A DNA stretch of 64,000 nucleotides from CAIYYO01 sp049299895 (lineage in GTDB: Archaea; Altiarchaeota; Altiarchaeia; IMC4; QMZM01): assembly GCA_049299895.1 (NCBI GenBank), contig JBAQYF010000023.1, positions 49,889-113,888 of the forward strand, written 5' to 3'. Each line of letters opens with the position of its first letter. Position 1 is the first letter of the stretch. Under the pieces are notes generated by a model that saw only the letters and a list, made by a program, of their open reading frames with translations, did no database searches and had not been told where the DNA came from. Below are positions 22,882 to 29,460 of the stretch, in pieces. Both the position numbers and the translations under genes were made by a program.

Positions 22882-23705
22882 TTTTTCTTTGGCAGGAATT
22901 CCGCCTGTTCCGGGCTGTCAGGGTATGCGCCCTTCGACCTTGTCTTGCCCTGCGTATAGCGGAATACCCAGTTTTGGTCGAAGTACTTTGGCAGCAGCTC
23001 GGATGCGAGTTTTTCCTCCTCGACCGTGAGGGCGCCATCTTTTAATTCCGCGTCAAACGTCTTCTCGAAGCCGTATCGAATGGCGCGGGCCGCATCATCC
23101 AAGGGGACATTCCTTCCAAGGACCCTGTTCAGGTCGATCATCCGCTCTTCCACCGAAGCAATCCCTTTGTCTGATATCTTCTCAAGGGGTATGTTGCAGC
23201 ATGTCAGCATCTCTTTTACGTTGAAGTCCACGAGTAGCGTTCCGTGCTGCAGCAGTACGTTCTCGCCGCGGGTCTGAGCTGAGCCGGATATCTTCTTCCC
23301 GTTGCATAGGACGTCGTTTATGGGTTTGAACTCGCCTACCAGGGAATATTTTTCCAGCGCCCGGATAACTATGCCGCAGACTTCTTTGTATGATTCGGTC
23401 ACGTCGAACGGCAGACCGGACAATTGCCCTATGTAGCCGTATTGTATCTGCGATCTTTCGGATGAAAAAGCCATCCCTCCGCCGGATATCCTGCGGGTCA
23501 CCTGGTAGCCGAGGGCGTCGCATCTGTCGAGGTTGAGTTCTTTTTCGATGAGCTGCGAGTAGCCCATTATGATTGCGGGGGGCGTTGTCCAGATGAAGCC
23601 GACGTTTACGCCCGTCTTCTCCGCGGTGCGGAACAATGCCTCGTTATAGGACATTATCTTTTGAACCGGGACCCGTCCGAAGTCTATGAATCTGAGTTTT
23701 TCCAT
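22878..23705 (-). CDS. lplA: Lipoate-protein ligase A-like (copy B)
   Basis: 275 residues. The adenylate-binding signature RRISGGGMAF is at 71-80 and the catalytic Lys lies in NDVLCNGKKISGSAQ at about 130-143. Further landmarks are MSYNEALFRTAEKTG and TLLVDFNVKEML. It attaches octanoate or lipoate to the carrier Lys after ATP activation. The accessory domain is split off: the LplB-like gene is directly upstream (23707), so it is the catalytic half of a bipartite ligase. It overlaps the downstream LipS gene by 4 nt. Confidence 0.85.
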   Translation of the reverse strand: MEKLRFIDFGRVPVQKIMSYNEALFRTAEKTGVNVGFIWTTPPAIIMGYSQLIEKELNLDRCDALGYQVTRRISGGGMAFSSERSQIQYGYIGQLSGLPFDVTESYKEVCGIVIRALEKYSLVGEFKPINDVLCNGKKISGSAQTRGENVLLQHGTLLVDFNVKEMLTCCNIPLEKISDKGIASVEERMIDLNRVLGRNVPLDDAARAIRYGFEKTFDAELKDGALTVEEEKLASELLPKYFDQNWVFRYTQGKTRSKGAYPDSPEQAEFLPKKK

Positions 23706-23706
23706 T

Positions 23707-24000
23707 TTACGCGTTTATCGCTTTCATTATCGCTTCCGCGAAGTCCTCAGGATACGTCTGAGGGGACTGGAATTTGTTGCCTGCGTAGAATTCTTTCAGT
23801 CTCCCGAGTATTTTTTCCCGGCAGGTTTCGCTCCCTATCAGCGCCTTCTCCATGAGGTCGATGCATTGCTCCGGCGTGAGTATGTAGTCCCCCGAGATTA
23901 TTATGTCTTCTATCCGGCCATTCTCCGATCTGACGAGTGCCCGTATGAGGCCGCTTTTAGACTTGTGCAGCCCTTCCTTCATGTCTTTTAAGCGGTCCAT
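23707..24000 (-). CDS. lplB: LplB-like accessory subunit of bipartite lipoate ligase
   Basis: 97 residues. It matches the C-terminal accessory domain of LplA that occurs as a separate protein in archaea: KSKSGLIRALVRSENGRIED, IIISGDYILTPEQCIDLMEKAL and the Pro-Glu tail. It lies 1 nt upstream of lplA copy B and 64 nt downstream of lplA copy A, so it could pair with either. In Thermoplasma-type bipartite ligases this subunit is required for adenylation. Confidence 0.8.
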   Translation of the reverse strand: MDRLKDMKEGLHKSKSGLIRALVRSENGRIEDIIISGDYILTPEQCIDLMEKALIGSETCREKILGRLKEFYAGNKFQSPQTYPEDFAEAIMKAINA

Positions 24001-24064
24001 GTAAAGGATTTTTATTTCAGAGAATTTTAATCAGCAGAATTTTCACCGGGGATTCTACTCGGTC

Positions 24065-24847
24065 CTATTTTCTTCTCTTTTCTTTTCTTATGTCTGCGCG
24101 GAAAGTCCATTCACAGGACCCGTATTTTGGGAGAAGTCCTTGCGCGATTGACAGCTCATCTTTTGTCAGTCTGCCGGCTTTTGCGGGTCCGAGCGCTTTT
24201 TCCAAGCCCGCGAGGAGCGCTTTTGCGGCTTCTTCGATGCTGTTATTTCCCGTTTCCCGGCGCAGGCACGTCATCCCGTCTTCCGGCAGAATCACCCCTT
24301 TTTTTAGGTTCTTCACGGGGTCTTTGAGGTATTTTGACATCTCGGAATAGTTGTAATCCACGAGGAAGCTGCCGGAGGAATTCACTATCCCGTTCGACGT
24401 AAGCTGCCCGCTGCCCGATATCTTTTTCCCGTTCGCGTAGACGCTGAAGCGTTCTGTGTCTATGCGGGCGTCTTTTATCCCGAGCGCTTTCAATGCTTCG
24501 ACCACGCCCCCGAGGACAACGGCATAGACGCCTCTTGGTCCGCATGGAAGACCGGCGCAATCCTCTTTGAATATGACGTTATATATTATCTGGCCGGGAT
24601 CACAGTAGCCGGTCCCTCCCCCGAGGATCCTTCTGATTATGGGCACTCCTGCAGCGTTGCAGGCTGGAACGTTTATGTCTTCATTAACCAGCTGATGGTA
24701 TCCTACGTAGACCGCGGGTTTCTTTGGCCTCCAGAATAGGAAGGTGTCAGGGACCAGGTCTTTTTCCCTTGCTTCCATTACTGCTTCGAATGCCGCGGGA
24801 CCGAATAAACTGTCTACCATACCCAAATCGACGTATCTCCAGGTCAT
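24065..24847 (-). CDS. lplA: Lipoate-protein ligase A-like (copy A)
   Basis: 260 residues. Signature RRILGGGTGY at 72-81 and catalytic Lys in VYANGKKISGSGQ near 146; other landmarks are VYVGYHQLVNED, GSFLVDYNYSEMSKYL and AQGLLPKYGSCEWTFRADI. It is only distantly similar to copy B, so the duplication is old and a different substrate, octanoyl donor or carrier is possible. It overlaps the LipS-type gene at 24844 by 4 nt. Confidence 0.83.
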   Translation of the reverse strand: MTWRYVDLGMVDSLFGPAAFEAVMEAREKDLVPDTFLFWRPKKPAVYVGYHQLVNEDINVPACNAAGVPIIRRILGGGTGYCDPGQIIYNVIFKEDCAGLPCGPRGVYAVVLGGVVEALKALGIKDARIDTERFSVYANGKKISGSGQLTSNGIVNSSGSFLVDYNYSEMSKYLKDPVKNLKKGVILPEDGMTCLRRETGNNSIEEAAKALLAGLEKALGPAKAGRLTKDELSIAQGLLPKYGSCEWTFRADIRKEKRRK

Positions 24848-25764
24848 GTCAGTTGCTCCGGGAGGAGTGAACAGCAGGCGGAATATTCCTTTATCTCCAG
24901 GCCCAGGCGTTCCGCCTCCCCGTAAGCTGCCTTCGTAGGCACTGCTATGTTATTTACGCCCGCGGAAACAGCCATCCTGTCTATTTCAGACCTTATTTCC
25001 CCCTTTCCCCTGGCACATCCCAGGGAAAGATAGGTATTGGGGAATTTCTTTCGCGCATGGCACAGGACGCGTATATAATCGCAGGGATCGATCTTTTCGC
25101 CCTGCATGGGCGTCCCTTCCTGGTCGGTTAAGCCGGTCAGGACTATGTTGCCTGGCTTTATGCAGGATATGTTGTCCAGGGCGGAGAGCTCGTGCAGGAT
25201 GCGCCCGTGATGCAGCCCGACGCATACGTGCGGGGAGATGTTCCTTATCCCGGCCTTTTCATAGGCTATGAGCGTAGCCCTGTACATCTCCGGGGTGATC
25301 TTTACTCCGTATATCTCTTCCGTTGTTTCCTGCGAGCCTACGACGTCCAGGCATACGCCGTCTATGCCGGCTTCCTTTATTTCCAGCGCCTCTCTCTCGT
25401 CCGATAGCCCCGTGTGGGCGATGAGTATCATCCCGGTCTCTTCTTTGATCTCTTTGATCACCGGGAGAAAGCCCCTGATAGGTACTTTTGCGTCTTTCGT
25501 GCAGCCGCCGGTCAGGAGAGCGCCTTTTGCGCCGCGGGAACGTGCTTCCAGGCAGGCCTTTTTAAGGGCCTGGGGCGTTGTGACAGGTGGCAGCCGTTCT
25601 ATGAGCTTTCTTTTGCAGTGCTTGCAGGACAGTGCGCAGGAAGACCCCGTCAGGGAGAAGGCAGGAAAAGCGTCCCCTGTATGGCAGAAATTTATCCTGC
25701 GACCGAAATTCCTCTTATGGATGAGAGCTGCGTCGGCGATCAGCGCCTTTAATTCGTTGTCCAT
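24844..25764 (-). CDS. Radical SAM protein, LipS-type lipoyl synthase component (copy A)
   Basis: 306 residues, first gene of the operon. Radical SAM motif CALSCKHC at 43-50. It shares with copy B the segments ISPHVCVGLHHGRILHELSA, GTPMQGEKI, VNNIAVPTKAAYGEAERLGL and a C-terminal Cys pair (SACCS). It is a true paralogue rather than a recent duplicate. Two LipS-like proteins of this type and one BioB-like partner in a single operon is more than the usual one of each. Upstream is an A/T-rich promoter region. Confidence 0.75.
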   Translation of the reverse strand: MDNELKALIADAALIHKRNFGRRINFCHTGDAFPAFSLTGSSCALSCKHCKRKLIERLPPVTTPQALKKACLEARSRGAKGALLTGGCTKDAKVPIRGFLPVIKEIKEETGMILIAHTGLSDEREALEIKEAGIDGVCLDVVGSQETTEEIYGVKITPEMYRATLIAYEKAGIRNISPHVCVGLHHGRILHELSALDNISCIKPGNIVLTGLTDQEGTPMQGEKIDPCDYIRVLCHARKKFPNTYLSLGCARGKGEIRSEIDRMAVSAGVNNIAVPTKAAYGEAERLGLEIKEYSACCSLLPEQLT

Positions 25765-26000
25765 AGCGATATTCTATTGGGTTTTATCGTTAATTTATGG
25801 ATTACATATAGAAAGAATTATAAATATTATTCTGGAATCAGACCAGGGGACATTTATATGCTATAAATTCCTATAATATATAAATATTGTATAAATGTTT
25901 TATATTATTTAAGTATATTAAAAGCACCCAGATTAGAGAAGATGTGATTTTTAATTTATATACAAGAAATTCGTATAATAATTAAACAATATCTACAAAA
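25765..26000. other. AT-rich divergent promoter region
   Basis: 236 nt, markedly A/T-rich, between the lipoyl operon (minus) and the Cys-repeat surface protein (plus). Several TATA-like sites are present, including TTTATATAC near 25956 about 45 nt before the ATG at 26001. No coding frame or repeat was recognised. Confidence 0.5.
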
Positions 26001-27608
26001 ATGAAATGTATGCCCAATTCAAGGAAAACCGCATGGTCCCTGTATGCGATATTGATTATATTGACTTGCATGGCCTCAGTTTCTTTTGCCAGCCTGTCTG
26101 CTGAGATAGACACCGACAGAGATAACTACTGCCACATCGACGAGATAAAATTCGACGCGATCGTGAAACTCACAGAATGCGAACAAGTAGACAGCATGCA
26201 ACTGCAGATAGGGGATCAGTCATGCACGCTTCCCAAATCCTACGGCTACTATCCCGAATACGGAAGCTGCAACCTGAACGTCACGGTAACTGAGACAAAC
26301 CCCGACAACTGCTACACCTACGGGGGAAGCAACACGATAAACTACCAGATAACAGGAGACATATCCGGATTCGAACCGGGCATATACGAAACGGGAATAA
26401 TCGTTAACACGGCCGTGGGAAGCACTTCAGGATCGACGGCATTCTCAAACATCTGCGAAACAACTACGACCACGTCAAGCACGACCACATCAAGCACGAC
26501 CACCCTTTACAACTCAACGACAACCACAAGCTGCCCCGAGTGCTGCACAACTACCACCCTGCGCAAACCCGGGAAACGGGACGGGAACATCGGTGGATAC
26601 CCCGCCAAGCCCCCGAAAACCGTGGCGGCCTGCAAGGACAACGTCAAGAACTACGGAGAAACCGACGTAGACTGCGGCGGACAATGCCCGCCCTGCGACG
26701 AAGGAAAGCAATGCTCAAAGAACAGCGACTGCATCAAAAAGAACTGCCTTAACGGAGTATGCACGCAAGTATCATGCTCGGACGAGATACAGAACCAGGA
26801 CGAGACCGACGTAGACTGCGGGGGATCCTGCGACAAATGCGACGAGGGAAAGATGTGTTTGAAAAACTCGGACTGCACGACGGACTACTGCGAAGACGGC
26901 ATATGCTCAAAGAAACCTGAAGGCCCGGAAGGATGCGAAGTAGAACCCACATGCACCGACCAGATAAGGAACCAGGATGAGACCGACGTAGACTGCGGCG
27001 GACCATGCAAACAGTGCGCAGATTCCAAAAGATGCAAAGTTGACGGTGACTGCTCCAACAATTACTGCTTCCAGGAGATTTGCAGGACGCCCACATGCAG
27101 CGACGGCATAAAGAACCAGGGAGAGAAAGGAACAGACTGCGGAGGATCCTGCAAGGCCTGCGCGCCCGGGGGAGTCATAGGATACATAACGTCGATATCC
27201 GGAGACCTTGGCAACATACTCCTGTTACTGATAATACTCCTGTTACTGATATTGCTATTCTTATACCTCTCCAAGAAGAGGAGATACGTTGCCTCGGGAG
27301 ACTTCCTGAACACGTTAGAGAGCGACGAAGACCTGGACAAGTTCATAAACAAGAAGAGGCCCTGCGTAGTCGCAGGAACCAGCAGGAAGATAAGAAGGCT
27401 CAAAAAATACATAGACGAAGGAAAGATAGACATCATCTGGATAAAAGACTGGGACTATGTAAACGACCTCATAAACAAGGGCCTGGACGACAACAACGCA
27501 GAGTCTATAACCCTTGCAAAACAGTTGAAAGCGGGGATATTCATACAGAACCCCGAAGCAAAGAAGATAGCTGAGGAAGCGGGCCTGAAAGCCTACGACA
27601 AGCAATAA
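26001..27608 (+). CDS. Cys-repeat surface protein with membrane helix and cytosolic PIN-like domain
   Basis: 535 residues. Signal peptide (1-30), beta-rich N-terminal domain with Cys (31-152), Thr/Ser linker (153-178), then four tandem Cys repeats starting near 211, 259, 318 and 366. Each contains N-x-x-E-T-D-V-D-C-G-G-x-C (last copy degenerate). A single membrane helix at about 405-424 is followed by a basic stop-transfer and a cytosolic domain (430-535). That domain has the PIN pattern CVVAGTSRKI near 455 and AESITLAKQLKAGIFIQNPE with EAKKIAEEAGLKAY at the end, but the catalytic acids of the first strand and of the LTDD position are replaced. Probably a transmembrane sensor with a nonenzymatic PIN-fold tail. 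Confidence 0.65.
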   Translation: MKCMPNSRKTAWSLYAILIILTCMASVSFASLSAEIDTDRDNYCHIDEIKFDAIVKLTECEQVDSMQLQIGDQSCTLPKSYGYYPEYGSCNLNVTVTETNPDNCYTYGGSNTINYQITGDISGFEPGIYETGIIVNTAVGSTSGSTAFSNICETTTTTSSTTTSSTTTLYNSTTTTSCPECCTTTTLRKPGKRDGNIGGYPAKPPKTVAACKDNVKNYGETDVDCGGQCPPCDEGKQCSKNSDCIKKNCLNGVCTQVSCSDEIQNQDETDVDCGGSCDKCDEGKMCLKNSDCTTDYCEDGICSKKPEGPEGCEVEPTCTDQIRNQDETDVDCGGPCKQCADSKRCKVDGDCSNNYCFQEICRTPTCSDGIKNQGEKGTDCGGSCKACAPGGVIGYITSISGDLGNILLLLIILLLLILLFLYLSKKRRYVASGDFLNTLESDEDLDKFINKKRPCVVAGTSRKIRRLKKYIDEGKIDIIWIKDWDYVNDLINKGLDDNNAESITLAKQLKAGIFIQNPEAKKIAEEAGLKAYDKQ

Positions 27609-27627
27609 TCAAACAGAAGTCCTCTCT

Positions 27628-27651
27628 GAGCCGGGCCGGATGGCCCGGCTC
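27628..27651 (+). terminator. Perfect inverted repeat, terminator-like
   Basis: GAGCCGGGCC, a GGAT loop, then GGCCCGGCTC: a perfect 10-bp stem with no mismatches, 20 nt after the previous stop. A T-rich stretch (TTTTCTTATTTCTTTT) follows about 8 nt later. It lies between the Cys-repeat protein and the PLD gene. A stem of this strength is rare in this window. Confidence 0.5.
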
Positions 27652-27678
27652 ATGGAAAACCTTTTCTTATTTCTTTTA

Positions 27679-28260
27679 ATGAAAATAAAGAACCAACTAG
27701 CCTGCGGCCTGCTGATAGGAATAACGCTTGGAGTATTGATCACTTACGCACTTATCGCCTCCGCGGATATGAGAAACTGCCCGGAGAAGAACTGCGCGAA
27801 GGATTCCGAGATAATACCCATATCGGACAGGGGCTATTTTCCCGCGGTGCACGAAGCGTTACAGAACGCCAAAAGCTCCATACACATCGCCTCATTCGAA
27901 CTGAAATACTATGACAAGTATCCATCCAGCCTGCAGAACCAGATAATAGAAGACCTCATAGCAGCAAATAAAAGAGGCGTGGACGTAAAAATAGTCCTGG
28001 ACGAATACGCCGATTCCGACCCGAACAACAACGGCTACGAATATGTGAAAAGAAGCGGGGTAGAGATAAAATACGACTCCAATAAGACCACGACGCATTC
28101 CAAGCTGATAGTCATAGACGGAAAGATAGTGGTCCTTGGATCCACGAATTTTTCTTTCTACGCCCTGGAGAAGAACAACGAAGTAGACGTTATCCTGTTC
28201 TCCGAAAAAACAGCCGCATATTTCGAGAGATATTTCCAGAGACTCTGGGACGAATCCTAG
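27679..28260 (+). CDS. Phospholipase D-like nuclease, membrane-anchored
   Basis: 193 residues from the ATG at 27679; an earlier in-frame ATG lies inside the hairpin and is less likely. An N-terminal membrane helix (LACGLLIGITLGVLITYAL) precedes an extracytoplasmic single-HKD PLD domain: SSIHIASFELKYYDKY, the motif HSKLIVIDGKIVVLGSTNFS (HxK...N/S) and ALEKNNEVDVILFS. One HKD per chain implies a homodimer. This is the Nuc/Zuc-type family that cleaves DNA or RNA without metal. Expected at the cell surface, perhaps in nucleic-acid scavenging. Confidence 0.82.
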   Translation: MKIKNQLACGLLIGITLGVLITYALIASADMRNCPEKNCAKDSEIIPISDRGYFPAVHEALQNAKSSIHIASFELKYYDKYPSSLQNQIIEDLIAANKRGVDVKIVLDEYADSDPNNNGYEYVKRSGVEIKYDSNKTTTHSKLIVIDGKIVVLGSTNFSFYALEKNNEVDVILFSEKTAAYFERYFQRLWDES

Positions 28261-28272
28261 TTATCCACCTGC

Positions 28273-28971
28273 CTAGTTAGGCCTTGGCTTGGGCACTACG
28301 ACCACCACATTGACCTGGGCGGACGTATAATTCCCGACGCTGTCTGTCAACTCCACTATTATAGTGTGGTTCCCGCGGGATAGGTTGTTCATGAATGAAT
28401 CCGCAAAGCCTATGTTCCCATCCAGGCTGCTGGTCCATTTATACCCGTAAGGAGGGATCCCGCCGTAGCCGATACAAATGAATGATGCAAGCTTGTCCAT
28501 GTCCAGTTCCTGCCCGTTCTTCGGCTTGACGACATATACATTCAAACCGGGCAGAGTCGTGCTCAATACCACAGGCTCGGTAATATCTATGCTGTTATTC
28601 AGGCAATTGCAGCCGAAAGGAGACATATTGCTTGAACCAAAGCCGGTCAGGTAATTAACCACGGGGATCATTGCAACAAATAGAACGAGGCCCGTGAATA
28701 CGTACATAATCCTCTTTTTTACTTCATCCCTTTCCCCGGCATCCCTGGAGACAAGATAAGTAAAACCGGAGTATAAAACCACTATACACGCAACCCCGGC
28801 CACAGATAAAGCAACGAAACAAAATATGTTACATGTGTAGCCACCGAATATCGTACGAATCTGCGCACCCAGCGAAACGGCAGTACGATCCTTGTCCTGG
28901 GCGTAGACAAACAAACTGGAACAAGCAAACAGGATAATCAGGCAGACGATTTGTATTACTCTATTTTTCAT
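28273..28971 (-). CDS. VirB2/TrbC-pilin-like membrane protein with Ig/PKD-like domain
   Basis: 232 residues. Signal peptide, then two membrane helices with the pilin-like hairpin: SVAGVACIVVLYSGFTYLVS, a charged loop RDAGERDEVKKR and IMYVFTGLVLFVAMIPVVNYL. Such helix-loop-helix proteins resemble TrbC/VirB2 pilin subunits of conjugation systems. A C-terminal extracytoplasmic domain of about 100 residues (GYKWTSSLDGNIGFAD, GNHTIIVELTDSVGN) looks like a PKD/Ig fold. No VirB4-type ATPase is in the window, so a conjugative role is not shown. Confidence 0.5.
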   Translation of the reverse strand: MKNRVIQIVCLIILFACSSLFVYAQDKDRTAVSLGAQIRTIFGGYTCNIFCFVALSVAGVACIVVLYSGFTYLVSRDAGERDEVKKRIMYVFTGLVLFVAMIPVVNYLTGFGSSNMSPFGCNCLNNSIDITEPVVLSTTLPGLNVYVVKPKNGQELDMDKLASFICIGYGGIPPYGYKWTSSLDGNIGFADSFMNNLSRGNHTIIVELTDSVGNYTSAQVNVVVVVPKPRPN

Positions 28972-29206
28972 GGCACGAATATATATTTTGTAGGGCAGTA
29001 TAAAACCTTATATCAGAAGGATAATGAAAAAAAAAGGATTCAATGAACCTGGAACAGAACCCAAACCGCAGGGTTTGCAACAATTCAGTTTCCGGTTCCC
29101 ACATGCGTGCACCTTTGTGTGCATGAGCAGCTAGGGAAGCTCAGCGCTCGACAGCACGGATAAAAAGCATACGAATCAACAGTATTTATAAAAAATAAGT
29201 CAGTCC
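28972..29206. other. Noncoding region with weak hairpins
   Basis: No reading frame is credible. On the plus strand AAACCGCAGGGTTT (29062-29075) forms a small hairpin, and CATGC/GCATG arms at 29102-29125 lie inside a TTCCC/GGGAA stem, extended by wobbles. A TATA-like TATTTATAAAAAA at 29183-29195 could drive plus-strand transcription of the structured segment that follows. Confidence 0.35.
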
Positions 29207-29269
29207 GGCAAGGTCGCAGACCTCGCTTTGCCAGCTTGCGCTGGCATGCCCTTTAGGCACTTTTCTTTT
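29207..29269. ncRNA. Three consecutive hairpins, possible small RNA or tRNA terminator
   Basis: Plus-strand stems: GGCAA/TTGCC enclosing the perfect hairpin GGTC-GCA-GACC (29212-29222); CCAGC-TTGC-GCTGG (29231-29244); TGCC-CTTTA-GGCA (29247-29259); then TTTTCTTTT. A TATA-like element lies 12-25 nt upstream. Read on the minus strand, the same block lies about 40 nt downstream of tRNA-Val and ends in TTATTTTTT, so it could instead terminate that transcript. Function undecided. Confidence 0.35.
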
Positions 29270-29306
29270 GGGGACGCGACAATCCCTTGGGAAAATGAGG
29301 GTTCAT

Positions 29307-29380
29307 TGGGCCCACCCGGATTCGAACCGGGGATCTTCGCCTTGTAAAGGCGACGTCATAACCGACTAGACTATAGGCCC
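29307..29380 (-). tRNA. tRNA-Val (anticodon UAC)
   Basis: 74 nt. The acceptor stem GGGCCTA pairs with TGGGCCC (one G-U), with discriminator A. The D arm is GTC...GAC. The anticodon stem TCGCC/GGCGA carries the loop TTTACAA, giving anticodon TAC. The T arm CCCGG-TTCGAAT-CCGGG is perfect. CCA is not encoded. No intron. A TATA-like TTTATAAA lies about 45 nt upstream. Confidence 0.93.
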
Positions 29381-29460
29381 ATGCCTGGGATGTAAGGTAT
29401 TATACTTGTTTTATAGGTTTATAAATTTGGAGGGGCAAAAGAAAAATATAGCGCCTTATT

